Translations under genes and position numbers: made by a program
Shown here: positions 1 through 12,780 of the stretch, piece after piece
How the letters are laid out: every line of letters starts with the position of its first letter
Position numbering within the stretch: the stretch's first letter is position 1
The notes under the pieces: model-generated
The model's input: the letters and a program-made list of their open reading frames with translations, nothing else
The model's database searches: none
Told to the model about the DNA's origin: nothing
Origin: Bos javanicus
Taxonomy: Eukaryota; Chordata; Mammalia; Artiodactyla; Bovidae
Direction of reading: 5' to 3'
DNA: 64,000 nucleotides
NCBI RefSeq assembly: GCF_032452875.1
Contig: NC_083869.1
Span: forward strand, 122,084,001 to 122,148,000

Positions 1-177
1 GTCTGATACTCAACTGTAGATTGAAATAATCCATTTAATCAATTTGAGTCCTTTCTAATTTCTCTCTTTTTTGGTATTACAGTAATGCTGCAATAAATAA
101 TCATGTACACACTTTGTTCAATATATGTACAAGTATATTTGCAGAATTAATTCCCAGCAGTGGATGGCTAGGTTGAA
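1..177 (-). mobile_element. Old L1 3' region fragment
   Basis: AT-rich text with 'aatgctgcaataaat' and a 'gtacaagtatatttgcag' type motif, as in reverse-oriented L1M 3' UTRs. It ends where the MLT1-like element begins. Confidence 0.5.
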
Positions 178-560
178 GGTACTGTATTCATTTTCTGTGG
201 CTGCATACCAAAGTATCACAAACTCAGCAGCTTAAAATAACACCCTGAGTATCTGTAGGGCAGTCCTGCATGATGTAGCTGGGTCTCCTGCTCAGGATGG
301 AGTCAAGGTGTTGGCAAGGCTTAGTTCTTATTTGGAGCCTCAGGGGGCAGACCCGCTTCCACGCTCACCCCAGTCACTGGCAGAACTTGCTTCCTTGTGG
401 TCTCTGGTTTCTCACCGGCAAACAGCTGAGGGCGCTCCTCAGCTCCTAGAGGACACCTACATACTCTGCCACGTGACTTTCTCTGAATGGTACAGTGCAT
501 CCTTCTCCTGCTTCAAATCTCAGACTTCTGCTTCTGAGACCAGCTGGAGAAAACTTTCTG
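178..560 (-). mobile_element. MLT1-like LTR, reverse orientation
   Basis: Shows the reverse MLT1 pattern: 'ttctgtggctgcatacc', 'cagcttaaaataacac', 'caaggtgttggcaaggc'. A diverged ERVL-MaLR solo LTR. The short open frame inside it is chance. Confidence 0.6.
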
Positions 561-800
561 CACTTAACAGGTTCAGCTGATCAGGTCCAGCCCCCTAGGA
601 AGAAAGTTCTGCCAATGACAGGAGTGAGCCAGAAAGTTGATTTGCCCCCTGAGGCTCCAAATGAGAGCTAAGCCTTACCAATACCTTGATTCCATCCTGA
701 GCCCCCTCCACTGACTTGGGACCTTACATCTGCAAAATCTCTGTTTTTAAAAAATCTATATTTATTTTTTTAAAGAATTTTTAAAATGTGGACCATATTT

Positions 801-952
801 TTAAAAGTCTTTATTGAATTTGCTACAATATTGCTTCTGTTTTATGTTTTGGTTTTTGGGTAATCAGGCATGTGGGAGCTTGGCTCCCTGAACCCACCCC
901 TCTGCACTGGAAGGCAAAGTCTTAACCACTGGATGCCAGGAAAGTCCCTGAA
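801..952 (-). mobile_element. CHR-type tRNA-derived SINE
   Basis: Reverse orientation: T-rich end 'tttattgaatttgctacaat' and then 'cttaaccactggatgccagg' and 'aagtccctg', the usual 5' end reversed. Confidence 0.75.
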
Positions 953-1139
953 AAATCTCTTTTGCCATATAAAGGAACGTAATCATTGAGTCCATATTTT
1001 CATCATATTTACAGATTCTGCTCACATGCAAAGGATCACACAAACTTGAAAGCCAAGAAGGATCACCTTAGAATCCAGTCTAACACCAGGGTATTGGCAA
1101 AATTGGATAGATAATGCCATCTTGTCCCCCAAGGGATGT

Positions 1140-1450
1140 CCCCTCCCCCAGCAATGATGAGTGTGCCTGCTTTTCCACGGTGTCACCTAAACAATGATAT
1201 CAAACTTGGGGATTTCTGCCAATCTGATGGGTGAAAATGGAATCTCGGTGTATTTTTAATCTCTGGTAGACTTCGCATGAATAAGGTTGAGGATTTCTTC
1301 AAAAGCTTAAAAGTCATTTACGTTTCTTATTTGCTAATGGCTTCTGGTTTTGCGTCATATAAAGGTCTTTCGAACTCCAAAGTTAATCAGAAACCCTTCT
1401 ATGTTTTCTTCTGCCGTTTTTATGGTTTCATAATGTATCCACTGGTTCAT
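1140..1450 (-). mobile_element. Old L1-like fragment
   Basis: 'ctgccaatctgatgggtgaa' and 'gaataaggttgaggatttct' are typical of reverse L1M 3' ends. Diverged; boundaries uncertain. Confidence 0.45.
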
Positions 1451-3007
1451 GGAACTGGAAGCTTTTCTTGTCATTTTCTCAGCGGTGAGCACCTAGCTGG
1501 ATCCTGAAAGGCTTGGGGTCTGGGTAGAGACTTGAGCTGCCAGTGGAGCCCTCTAGGTGCTGGGCTCCGATCCCCTTCAGCTCTGCCAGAAGTCTCAGCC
1601 AGCAGACCCTCCACCTTCCTCCCTCCAGCGCGCCTGTGTCCTGGGCTGGCACAGGGGGCCCAGAGTTGAGGCGGCCCCTGCCCTGTCTGAGAAGTGAGAT
1701 GAGCACACGGCCAGACCAGGATTCAAGATACAGAACCAAGGCTATGGGCTTAGGGGAGGGAGAGGGGGATTCTGGTGGGAGTGTTTAGGAGAATCCAGGG
1801 AAGAGCTGGCATCTGAGTTGAGCATTAAAAATGAGGAGAAATGGTAGTATTGGGGGAAGGAGAACAGCAGGAGCCAAACAGGGAGGTGGAAAAATCAGCC
1901 TGAAATCTAGCCTGGAGAGGATGATTTAGTGAACCATGAAGTCCTCCAGGGTAGAGGCAGGGGATGACTTATCTCTGTGCACCAGCCACAGTTTGTCAAA
2001 TGAAAAGAAGCAGAAGGGACACAGGGCTTTGGATCCCAGGCAAAATCATTTTCCCTTTTGATAGTGAGAAGCAAAGACCTCCAAAAAGAAACCCTTGGCC
2101 ATGATGTCATCTCAGAACCTGAGCGCTCTCTGCACACAACTGCCCCCTTGTGGCTGATCTGGGAACTCTCCGTGCCTAGCCTCAGGTGTCAGATCTACGC
2201 TGAGCCAATTCACTAACTGAGGGTGCAGGGCCGGCTGAGTGGGTCTCAGAGGATTGAAAAACTATGGGATTCTGTCCTGAGTCCAGTAGGCTCTCAGAGA
2301 CCATCTGGTCTGACTTCTTCATTACATACAGAGAAACCAAGTATCCAAGAGAGTACTGCTAGGTCGTGGGTGGAGAGATTACCAGACTTGGTATAAGTCT
2401 GCAGGCTGGCTCCACTTCTAACTGGTTGTAAGGTCCCAGGAAAGTGGCCCTACCCCACTGACCCGCAGTTTCCATCTCTGTCAAATGGAGTCTGGGGCCT
2501 GGCAGAATTCCCTTTTATGGTCATATCAGGCTAAGTCACTCAGATCAACTCACCCCTTGGAAACAATGAAAAATGCTGGTAAATTAGTGTAACCAGAGGG
2601 TTACAGAGTTACCAGAAAAAACACTGAAGGGAAAACAAAAATTTTGACAGAGAAACCAAACAGGAAAGTCTTTTTTCCCGATTCTGGCCACTCTGGGCTG
2701 TTGTTTTGCTGACTGTCTTGGACCAGGGGCACAAATAAAGTTAGAGTACATAGTGAAAGATCATATAGAAAACCTTCCCCACAACAAGCTGGGAATCCCC
2801 AAAGCCACGCTCCTAGAAGGAAGTCAGCCCTAGTGTGGACTTGCAGCCCCAGCTTATATGTGTTGGATGATCAAGTCTTGAACATAGATTGAGGTATCCC
2901 CAGACTGTGATTCCAGCCCCCCGAAAAAGCAAGTGAAGATCTTCTTTGGAGGGAGGGTTGATTAAATCTAGACTTGAAGGAGTTAAGTGTGTAGATTATA
3001 ACCTCTA
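1451..3007. other. Intergenic, no gene seen
   Basis: Mostly unassigned single-copy-looking DNA. A MIR-like stretch lies near 2395-2510 ('gcagtttccatctctgtcaa'). Open frames here are short and overlap each other on both strands without coding features. Confidence 0.5.
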
Positions 3008-3281
3008 GCTGCTGCTAAGTCAGCTGCTGCTGTCCGACTCTGTGCAACCCCATAGATGGCAGCCCACCAGGCTCCCCCATCCCTGGGATTTTCAAGGCAA
3101 GAACACTGGAGTGGGTTGCCATTTCCTTCTCCAATGCAAGAAAGTGAAAAGTGAAAGCGAAGTCACTCAGTCATGTCTGACTCTTAGCGACCCCATGGAC
3201 TGCAGCCTACCAGGCTCCTCCGTCCATGGGATTTTCCAGGCAAGAGTACCATTGGAGTGGGTTGCTATTGCCTTCTCCAAG
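3008..3281 (+). mobile_element. Bov-tA2 type SINE (dimer)
   Basis: Two successive BovB-tail/tRNA-like monomers: 'gtccgactctgtgcaacccc' and then 'gaagtcactcagtcatgtct'. Confidence 0.88.
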
Positions 3282-3658
3282 GATAAACAGTAAAACAATA
3301 AAGACAGTACAATTTCCAGGTCAGTTTAGGGAAGTGGAAGTCCCCTCTGGGTGCAGGTCTACTAACCAAATACCTATGCAGATTAACACCAGACAGTGTG
3401 TGGACTTTAAGGCAAGAAGTACTATTAGGATACTACTCAATATCAAAACAAACAAACAAACAAACAACCCAATCCAAAAAAAAAAAATGGGCAGAATATA
3501 TAAACAGACATTTCTCCAAAGAAGACATACAGGTGGCTAACAGGAACATGAAAGATGCCCAACATCGCTAATTATTAGAGAAACGCAAATCAAAACTACA
3601 ATGAGGTATCACTTCACATCAGTCAGAATGGCTTTCATTAGAAAGTCTACAAATAATG

Positions 3659-3996
3659 GGCTTCCCTGGTAGCTAAATTGTGAAGAGTATGCTTTCCAAT
3701 GCAGGAGACACAGGTTCAATTCCTGGTCCAGAAGGATCCCACATGTCACAGAGCAACTAAGCCTGTGTTCCACAACTACTGAGCCTGTGCTCTAGAGCCC
3801 GGGAGCCACAGCTATGGAAGCCCACAAGACCTAGATCCCAGGCTCCGCAACAAGAGAAGCCATCACAATGAGCTGCCCATGGACCGCAACTAGAGTAGCC
3901 CTCGCTCACCACAACTAGAGAAAAGCCCGTGCAGCAACGAAGATGCAGCACAGCCAAAAATTTTTTAAAAAGTAAATAAAATTATTTTTAAAATCT
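3659..3996 (+). mobile_element. CHR-type SINE inside L1
   Basis: 'cttccctggtagctaaattg' start and A-rich end. Flanking L1 repeats 'tctacaaataat' / 'tctataaataat' form the target-site duplication. Confidence 0.85.
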
Positions 3997-4127
3997 ATAA
4001 ATAATAAATGCTGGAGAAGGTGTGGAGAGAAAGGAACTCGCCTACGCTATTGGTAGGAATGTAAATTGGTACAGTCATTATGGAAAACAGTATGGAAGTT
4101 CCTTAAAAAACTAAAAATAGAGTTGCC

Positions 4128-4436
4128 GTGAAAGTTGCTCAGTCATGTTCAACTCTTTGTGACCCCATGGTCTATACAGTCCATGGAATTCTCCAGGCCA
4201 GAATACTGGAATGGGTAGCTTTTCCATTCTCCAGGGGATCTTCCCAACCTAGGGATCAAACCCAGGTCTCCCACATTGCAGGCAGAGTCTTTACCAGCTG
4301 AGCCACAAGGGAAGTTCAAGAATACTGGTGTGAGTAACTATCCCTTCTCCAGTGGATCTTCCTGACCCAGGAATCGAACTGGGGTCTCCTGCATTGCAGG
4401 AGGATCCTTTACCAGCTGAGCCACAAGGGAAGCCTA
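4128..4436 (+). mobile_element. Bov-tA SINE inside L1
   Basis: Starts 'gtgaaagttgctcagtcatg' and ends 'gccacaagggaagcc', flanked by the L1 duplication 'agagttgcc'. The 3' half is present twice ('gagccacaagggaag' occurs in both parts), suggesting a composite or internal duplication. Confidence 0.82.
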
Positions 4437-4812
4437 AGAGTTGCCATATGATCCTCCATTTCCACTCCTGGGCATATACCCAGAGAAAACTATAATTTGA
4501 AAAGATACATGCATCCTGTTGTTCATTGCAGCACTACTTAAAATAGCCAAGACATGGAGGCAACCAAAATGCCCATCGACAGATGAATGGATGAAGAAGA
4601 TGTGGTACATATATACAATGGAATACTACTCAGCCACAAAAAAGAGTGAAATAATGCCATGTGCAGCAACACAGATGGACCTGGAGATTACCATATTAAG
4701 TGGGGCAGAGAAAGACAAATGCATACGATATCATGAAATCTAAAAATGCAAGTGAACTCATTTATAAAATAGAAATAGACCTACTGACATACAGATGCAA
4801 TAGACATGAGCT

Positions 4813-4952
4813 TGATCCTCGGGCTGGGAAGATCTCCTGGAGTAGGAAACGGCAACCTACTCCAGTATTCTTGCCTGGACAATTCCATGGGCAGAGGAGC
4901 TACAGTCCGTGGGGTTGCAAAGAGTCAGACACAGCTGAGCAACCGAGCATGC
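4813..4952 (-). mobile_element. Bov-tA SINE inside L1, reverse
   Basis: 'gggctgggaagatctcctgg' through 'gcaaagagtcagacacagct'. Confidence 0.8.
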
Positions 4953-5164
4953 GTGCACTATTGTATATAAAATAGATAACCAAGAAGGATCTACTGTACA
5001 GCACAGGGAACTATACTCAATGTTTTAAATAACCTATAAGGCATAAGAATCTGAAAAAAAGAATATATCTGAATATAAAAGAACACATCTGAATCATTGT
5101 GCTATACACCTGAAACGAACACATTGTAAATCAACTGTACTTCAATTAAAAAAAAAAAAAAAGA

Positions 5165-6560
5165 CATGCTATTAGGAATAGAGGGGACCACTGTACAAAT
5201 AATAAATAATAAATTGAATAGGCATTCCACAAAAGAGGAAAACCAAATCATTGATAATATGAAAAAGTGCTCATCCTTACACATAATTTTAAAATGCAAA
5301 TTAAGACCACAATAAGATGCTACTACACACTTATCATAATGGGATAATATCATATTGGGATAAGTTACAATTTGAACAATATCATCTATTGGAGATTACT
5401 AGATATACAGAGGCAGGAAAATATGATTGGTAGTCAAGAGAAAAAATAGAAAATAGTATCAGAACCACAATGATCCATATACCAGAGTTAATAAACAAAA
5501 ACTTTAAAATAACTTTGATAATATGCTAGATAACATGAAGAAAAAAAGATTGAAAAAGTGGATATACAATAAAGATTGTCAATAGAGAAGTAGAATGTAT
5601 TTTTAAAAACTAAATATTCTAAAACAGATATACAACACATGAAGTTAAGAATTTATTTGATATATTTAACAACAACAAAAAAGAGTACAGCATAAGGATA
5701 AAAGACAAGATTAGAAAACTTGAAAACAATTCAATAGAAAACATCCAAGCTGAAACAGAAGAAAAAAAAAAAAACAAAAACAGGAACACAGCATAACAAA
5801 TTCTAACATTTATATAATTAGAATCCCAGAACAGAAGAAAAGAGATTTGGGACAGAAGCAATATTTGAAGATACTTCAAATGACTTATTATTTTTCCAAA
5901 ACTGTTGAAAGACATCAACCCACAAATCCAAGAAGCTTAGTAAAACCCTTTCTTTCACTAAAGAAAGCCACACTTAGACGTGTTCAACAGCTGAAAACTG
6001 AGACAAAGAAACATCGCAAAAGCAGCTAAATAGAAGACACTATCTTTAAAGCCCAACAATAAGACTGGTGCCTACATTTCAACAGAAACTATAAATCTAA
6101 AAGAAAAAGGAATGACATTTTAAAAGGTCAGAAATGGAATAATAATAATAAAACCAACACTGCTAATCTAGAATTCTATACCAAGGAGGGATAATTTTTT
6201 TTAAGAATTAACAGGAACCAAAGACATTTGTACAAAAAAAAAGTTGACAAAATGTGCTGCTGACCAAATTGTACCACAAGAAATATTAAAAGAAAAATTT
6301 CAGGCTGAAGTAAAATGACTCCAGATGAAAGAGCAGACCTTCAGAAAGTAATGCAGAGCACTGGCAAGGAGAAATGTGTGGGTAAACATTCAGAAATTGA
6401 CGAAACAGTGATAGAAATGTCTTGGAGGGCTTGTAGTGTTTCCAGAAGCAAAATAAACAACATAGCACAAAAGCTGGAAGGGAGTTAAAGGAGCTGAGCT
6501 GTTGTAAGTTTCTTGTATTGTTAAAACAGCAGTAAATATATTAATTTAATACTCCATTGA
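5165..6560 (+). mobile_element. Old L1 (L1M/HAL1-like) coding remnants
   Basis: AT-rich, stop-laden. Carries the L1-typical strings 'gacatcaacccacaaatcca' and 'gcaatatttgaagatacttc'. No intact ORF. Confidence 0.6.
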
Positions 6561-6562
6561 GC

Positions 6563-6945
6563 CTGCAATATTGTGATATGGGCTGAATGTTTGTGTCTCT
6601 CCCTCCCCACCTCCTCCCATTCATACAATGAAACTTTAATCTCCAAAGTGATGGTATTTGGAGATGTGGCCTTTAGGAAGTAGTTGGGTTATGAGGATAG
6701 AGTCCTCGTGGGATTAGTGCCCTTTTGAGAAGAGGGTAAGAGAGCTTGCTTCCTCTCTCTGCCATGTTAAGACAAAGCAGGAAGACTGCCATGTGCAAAC
6801 CAGGAAAAGGACTCTCACCAGACCCTAATCATCTGGGGTCCTGACCCTGGACTTTCCAGCCACCCGAACTGTGAGTAATACATTTCTATTGTTTATGTCC
6901 ATCTGCTTATGGTATTTTGTTACAGTAGCTTGAACTAAGACATAT
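6563..6945 (+). mobile_element. MaLR (MLT1/MST-type) LTR
   Basis: Starts 'tgatatgggctgaatgtttg' and has 'gatggtatttggagatgtgg', 'gggattagtgcccttttgag' and 'acagtagcttgaactaagac' at the end. A classic solo LTR of the MaLR family interrupting the L1 block. Confidence 0.75.
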
Positions 6946-7493
6946 AATAATATGTCAAAGATGCATATTTAAATCTCTAAAGTAACCGCTGCAAGGATTT
7001 TGTAAAACTGTGTAGCTAGAACCTAATAAAGGAAAAGCATGAAATAATAAAAGCTAGATGATTATCCAAAAGAAGAAAATAGTGGGTGAGTACATGAACA
7101 AGGAACAGATGAGATAGAAAATGAACAGCAAATGGTTGCTTAAATTATAAATCCAACTATATCCAAATATAATCCAACTATATCCAAATGGTTGCTTAAA
7201 TTATAAATCCAACTATATCAGTAATTACATTAAATATACAGGGTTAAAACAAACTGACTAAAAGACACGTAACACTAGAGTGGGTTTTTTTAAAAGCCCA
7301 ATTGTGTTTCATTTATAAGAGACACTTTTAAAATATAAAAACACAGAAACAAGAGGGTCAAAAAAGATATACCACTCAAACACTACTTTTTTAAAAAGTA
7401 GTGTCACTATATTAATACCAGGTAAAATAAGCTTAAGACAAAAGGTATTACTAGAGATAAAGACAGATGTTTTATAACAACAAAAGTCCAATT

Positions 7494-7778
7494 AGAGGCT
7501 TCCCTGGTGGTTCAGTGGTAAAGAATTCGCCTGCCAATACACCACAGCTATTCAGCCTGTGCTCTGGAGCTGCAGCTACTGAGTCCATGTGCTGCAGCTG
7601 CTGAAGCCCACACTTCCTAGAGCCTGTGCTCCGCAACAAAAGCCACTGCAATGAGAAGCCTGTGCACTGCAGCTAAGGAGTAGCCCCCACTAGCTGCAGC
7701 TAGAAGAAAGCCTGCATGAGCAGCAGCAAAGACCCAGCACAGCCATAAGTAAATAGATAAATAAAGAAAATTATTTTT
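7494..7778 (+). mobile_element. CHR-type SINE with clear duplication
   Basis: 'cttccctggtggttcagtgg' start. Target-site duplication 'aaaagtccaatt' at 7482-7493 and 7779-7790. Confidence 0.9.
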
Positions 7779-7859
7779 AAAAGTCCAATTCAATAGGAAG
7801 ATATAACAATTCTAAATTTGTATGTACCAAATAACACAGGTTAAAAATATATAAAGCAG

Positions 7860-8035
7860 AGACTTCCCTGGTAGTCCAGTGGCTAAGACTCTGAGCTCCG
7901 AATGCAGGGGGCCTGGATTCTATCCCTGGTCAGGGAACTAGATCCCCCAGGCTGCAACTAGAAGATTCTGCATGCCTCAACGAAGATCAGAGATCCCAAA
8001 TGCTGTATCTAAGACCTGGTACAGCCAAATTAATT
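7860..8035 (+). mobile_element. CHR-type SINE
   Basis: 'gacttccctggtagtccagt' to 'gacctggtacagccaa'. Confidence 0.82.
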
Positions 8036-8199
8036 AGTTAGAAAAACACATAAAAATTGTTGAGACTAAAAGAGAACTAGACAAACATACAACCACAGCT
8101 GGAGATTTCAAAATACTTTTTTCAGAAGCTCAATCAAAAAAAAAAAAAAATCAGCAATGGTACAGATGATTCAATGTAGTTCACCAGTTTGATTCAGTT

Positions 8200-9050
8200 G
8201 AGACATAGGATATATATGCAGAACACATTTCATGAAAGAAGATATACCAATGGCCAAAGAGCACACGAAAATGTGTTCAACATCACTGATTGTTAGGAAA
8301 CTCCAAATTGAAACCACAATGAAACAACATTTTATACCACTTGAAGAGCTAAAATAAGATCAACATACTAAATCCTGCTGAGGATTCAGAGCAACTAGGA
8401 CTTTCATACATTGCTGAGGAGAGTATAAGTAAGTTCACCACTTCAGAAGACTGCTTAATAGCTTCTTAGAAAATCCCAACTATTAATAGTTACCCAAGAT
8501 ATCGGGGCTGATTTCAGATCTAGGGTGGGAAATGTACAAGATGAGAGAAACATAGTCATGAGCCCCTGATGATGAACACACATCACCTGTAAAAGCAGGC
8601 TTGTCAGAAATAGAAATGCAAATCTGATTAGTTTCTGGATCCAATGACCAATTAACAGGAAATTCCAAGAAAAGAGGAATGTGCTACCTCCACCATGGAG
8701 ATGTAATTAGCAATGATAGCGGGAAACTCTATAAGACAAATAATCTGGTTTCATTAGTAAATGAATCGCAAGAAGAAAAAAGATGGAAAGAGAACCAAGG
8801 ATTAAAAAAATTAATGACACATTAAAATAAAAACCAGGCAAAGTGAAAGGCTGCTGGGGGTGGAGATGGGAAGTGATAAGGAGGAGATGTGTGGAGAGTT
8901 CTGGGGTAGGGGGGCAAAATTTTGCCTTCAGACAGGTGTGGTGGTCATACAGGAGTTTGCCTAATTATGGTTCATTAATCTGTACATTTGTTTTATGTGG
9001 TTTTTTTGTATTCGTGTTGTATTTTGCCATTAAAAAAAAGGTTTAAGAAA
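8200..9050 (+). mobile_element. Old L1 3' UTR (L1MB-like)
   Basis: 'caatggccaaagagcacacg', 'tcatacattgctgaggagag' and the late 'ggtggtcatacaggagtttg' stretch, ending in a poly(A)-like run at 9031. Confidence 0.6.
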
Positions 9051-9434
9051 ATCATTCAGAGATGTGGGTGCAGGTTTTTAGGCTTCAGCTCCCAGAGATT
9101 CTGAATCTCTGAATGAAGCTTCCTAAACCATCACCTATTAGAAAGCTTCAGATGTTTTTACATAACCATCATTCCAAGATGCATTTTAAGGAACATTGGT
9201 GAAGGAACTGGGGAGCCAGGGACAGATTTCACAGCAGAACAGGCTGAGTTTTTGCTTTAGAAAGATCCCTCCGCCACATGGAATATGGGCTGGAGGAGTC
9301 TGGAGTCTGACTCACAAGGTCAGAAGTGATGGCAAAGTTCTGGCAATCAGAGCAATGGCCTTTGGAGATGGGACTGGATGTAGAGTTGAGAAATGTTACA
9401 GAGGCAGAACTTCAAAAAGCATTTCCAAATTCTT

Positions 9435-10757
9435 CAGTTCAGTCACTCAGTCGTGTCCCACTCTTTGAGACCCCATGAACTGCAGCACACCAGGCCTCCC
9501 TGTCCATCACCAACTCCCAGAGCTTGCTCAAATTCATGTCCACCGAGTTGGTGATGCCATCCAACCATCTCATCCTCTGTTCTCCCCTTCTCCTCCATCT
9601 TCAATCTTTCCCAGCATCAGGATCTTTTCCAATGAACCAGCTCTTCACATCAGGTGGCCAAAGCATTGGAGTTTCAGCTTCAACATCTTCCAATGGATAT
9701 TCAGGACTGATCTTCTTTAGGATTGACTGGTTGGATCTCCTTGCTGCCCAAGAGTCTCTCAAGAGTCTTCTCCAGCACCACAGTTCAAAAGCATCAATTC
9801 TTTGGCACTCAGCTTTCTTTATGGTCCAACTCTCACATACATGACTACTGGAAAAACCATAGCTTTGACTATACGGACCTTTGTTGGCAAAGTGATGTCT
9901 CTGCTTTTTAATCTTTGTCATAGCTTTTCTTCCAAGGAGCAAACGTCTTCTAACTTCATGGCTGCAGTCACCATCTGCAGTGATTTGGGAGCCCAAGAAA
10001 ATTAAATCTACCACTGTTTCCATTTTTTCCCCATCTATTTGCCATGAAGTGATAGGATCAGATGCTATTATCTTAGTTTTTTGAATGTTGAGTTTTAAGC
10101 CAGCTTTTTCATTCTCCTCTATCACTTTCATCAAGAGGCTCATCAAGAGGTTCCTCTTTGCTTTCTGCTATGAGGATGGTATCATCTGCATATCTGAGGC
10201 TGTTGATAGTTCTCCTGGCAGTCTTGATTCCAGCTTGTAATTCATCCAGCCTGGCATTTCACATGATGTACTCTGCATATAAGTTAAATAAGCAGGGTGA
10301 CAATATACAGCCTTGATGTATATGGTTCCCAATTTTGAACTATTTTGTTGTTCCATGTCTGGTTCTGTTTCTTCTTGACCTGCATACAGATCTCTCAGAA
10401 GGTGTGGTATCTAAGGTGATCTGGTATTCCCATCTCTTTAAGAATTTTCCACAGCTTGTTGTGATCCACAGTCAAAGGCTTTAGAGTAGTCAGTGAAGCA
10501 GAAGTAGACATTTTTTCTGGAATTCTCTTGCTATATCTATGATTTAACAGATGTTGACAATTTGGTTCCTGGTTCCTTTGCCTTTTCTGAATCCAGCTTG
10601 AACATCTGGAAGTTCTCGGTTCATGTACTGCTGAAACCTGGCTTGGAGAATTTTGAGTATTACTTTGCTAGCATGGAATGATTGCAGTTGTGTGGTAGTT
10701 TGACTATTCTTTGGCACTGTCCTTCTTTGGGATTGGAATGAAACTGACTTTTTCTAG
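9435..10757 (-). mobile_element. BovB LINE fragment 1
   Basis: Reverse BovB from its 3' tail ('cagttcagtcactcagtcgt') back through the reverse transcriptase region. A minus-strand frame at 10146-9601 encodes KLNIQKTKIIASDPITSWQI and FIFLG-like sequence. Frameshifts and stops are present; 5' truncated. Confidence 0.92.
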
Positions 10758-10899
10758 AATCCCAGGTAATTCTCAGGAATTCCAGGAGTCATACATTGTT
10801 CTGTATTTTCCTCAACACTTCATGTGTTTTGGAAGAATAATGATTGACCGTAATAAAAAATAGTGAAAATTTTCTTGAGAGATTGTTATACTAAACATT

Positions 10900-11032
10900 T
10901 CAGGAAAATCCCTGGCAGTGCAGTGGTTAGGACATTGTGCCTTCACTGCTGAGGGCTGAGGGTTTGGGTTCAACCCCTGGCCAAAGAACTAAGATTCCCA
11001 CAAGCCCGGCATAGCAGCCAAAAGTAAAAATT
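10900..11032 (+). mobile_element. CHR-type SINE
   Basis: 'ccctggcagtgcagtggtta' to 'cggcatagcagccaaaag'. Confidence 0.75.
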
Positions 11033-11112
11033 CAGAGGTTTTCTGTTTAAAAAATCATGATTGCAGATGCATGGTTTATTATTATTATGAGCCAGTGTAT
11101 GACAGGATGGTA

Positions 11113-12060
11113 TATAGTAATCCCCCTCCTCCCTTATCTACGGTTTTGCTTTCCACAGTCTCAGTTACCCGTAGTCAACCATGGTCCAAAAATATTAAAT
11201 GGGAAATATCAGAAACAGTTCATAAGTTTCTAAACTATTACATGCATTTATGTATTTCATTAATTTTTGGCTTCACCACATGGCATGTAAGACCTTAGTT
11301 CCCTGGCCAGGATCAAACCCATGTCCCCTGTATTGGCAGCATAGACTCTTAAGCACTGAGCCACCAGGGAAGTCCAATGTTTTATGTTTTAAATTGAGTG
11401 CCAGTCTGAGAAGTGTGATGAAATCTCTAGCCATCCAACTCCATCCCAACAGAGACATGAATCATCCCTCTGTCAGCATAATCTGCCTGTGAGTCATTCA
11501 GTAGCCATCAGTTACCAGACTGACGGTCTTGGTATCTGGGTGTTTGTGTTCAGATAACCTTTATTTTATTTAATAAGGGCCACAAAGCCCAAGAGTAGTG
11601 ATGCTGGCAATTCAGATATACCAAACAGAAGCCATCAAGTGCTTCCTTTAAGTTCTAAACTTATAGAAAAAATGTGGAGGCTGCTAAGATCTATAGTAAG
11701 AACAAATTTTCTCTTCATGAAATGGTGAGGAAGGAAAAAGAAATTCATGCTAGTATTGCTGTCTTGCCTCCGAGTGCAAAAGTTACGGCCATGGTGCAAG
11801 GAAAGTTAAGATGGAAAAGGCATTAAATTTGAGCAATAAGATGTTTTGAGAAAGAGAGAGACCACATTCACATAACTTTCATTACAGTATGTAATTATAA
11901 TTGTTTTATTTAGTTGGTGTTAATCTATTGCGCTTATTTTATAAAATAAACTTTAGCGTAGTTATGTATGTATATGGAAAACCACAGTATGCTCTGTAGT
12001 TTCAGGCATCCACTGGGGGTCTTCTAACCTATCACCGCCTTGGATAAGGGAGACTACTAT
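11113..12060. mobile_element. Tigger-type DNA transposon
   Basis: Terminal inverted repeats are visible: the left 'agtaatccccctcctccctt' region pairs with the right '...ggataagggagactacta'. TA lies at the flanks. The internal sequence is decayed and no transposase frame survives. A SINE sits at 11258-11377. Confidence 0.7.
11258..11377 (-). mobile_element. CHR-type SINE inside Tigger
   Basis: Reverse: 'ggcttcaccacatggcatgt' to 'gagccaccagggaagtcc'. Confidence 0.75.
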
Positions 12061-12279
12061 ATTCAAAAACATGTAACAATGACCTCTACCACATATAGAC
12101 ACTTGATCATTTAAAAAAACATTAAAAAGGGGGAAACATTAACCCAACATAAATGCCAAATAAAGGTCATTTTAAAAATTGAGTGATATCACAAATGTTT
12201 ATGTTGATTTATGGCAAAAACCATCACAGTATTATAATTAGCCCCCAATAAAGTAAGTAAATTAATTTAAAAAAATTAT

Positions 12280-12440
12280 AAATAGATAAACAATAAGGTC
12301 CTACTGCATAGCACAGGGAACTGTATTCAATATAATATAATGAAAAATAATATATATATGTACAACTGAATCACTTTGCTGTACACCAGAACATTGTAAA
12401 TACTCTATACTTAAATAAATAAGTAAAAATAAATAAAAGA
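12280..12440 (+). mobile_element. L1 3' end
   Basis: 'ctgcatagcacagggaactg', 'ctgaatcactttgctgtaca', then 'aataaataagtaaaaataaa'. Confidence 0.8.
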
Positions 12441-12711
12441 CAAAAAAATAGAAGAGTCTTGAAAATTTAAAATGCAATATTAATTGCCCTTGATCTTTGT
12501 TTTTATGATAAATATTTCTGGTATGGAAGAACTGATTTCATTTGCACTGATGTTGGTTGAACTGAGTGTCTTGCCTCATGTTGGGTATTAGGTACATGTT
12601 GCTTCCTATAACTTTCCTCTTTTTAAGGATGCACTATTTTGCTTTACAAAGAACTATAGCCTAGAGCAAATATTCAAACACTGGAAAATACCAGCTGACA
12701 TAATTGGGTTC

Positions 12712-12757
12712 AGTTCAGTTCAGTCAGTCACTCATGTCCGACTCTTTGTAACCCCAT
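12712..12757. mobile_element. BovB / Bov-tA end fragment
   Basis: Short 'cagttcagttcagtcagtca' and 'gtccgactctttgtaacccc' piece. Confidence 0.6.
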
Positions 12758-12780
12758 AACTGGGTAGTATTAGAGTAACA

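Larger units (their letters stand above)
3400..5162 (+). mobile_element. L1 3' end carrying three nested SINEs
   Basis: L1 sequence appears at about 3400-3658, 3997-4127, 4437-4812 and 4953-5146, ending in a poly(A) run to 5162. Motifs: 'aagacatacaggtggctaac', 'ggcatatacccagagaaaac', 'cagcacagggaactatactc'. Three SINEs interrupt it (listed separately). Confidence 0.85.
6946..8160 (+). mobile_element. Old L1 remnants with two CHR SINEs
   Basis: L1-like A-rich sequence, interrupted at 7494-7778 and 7860-8035. A local duplication of 'ggttgcttaaattataaatc' occurs at about 7132-7210. Confidence 0.5.
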
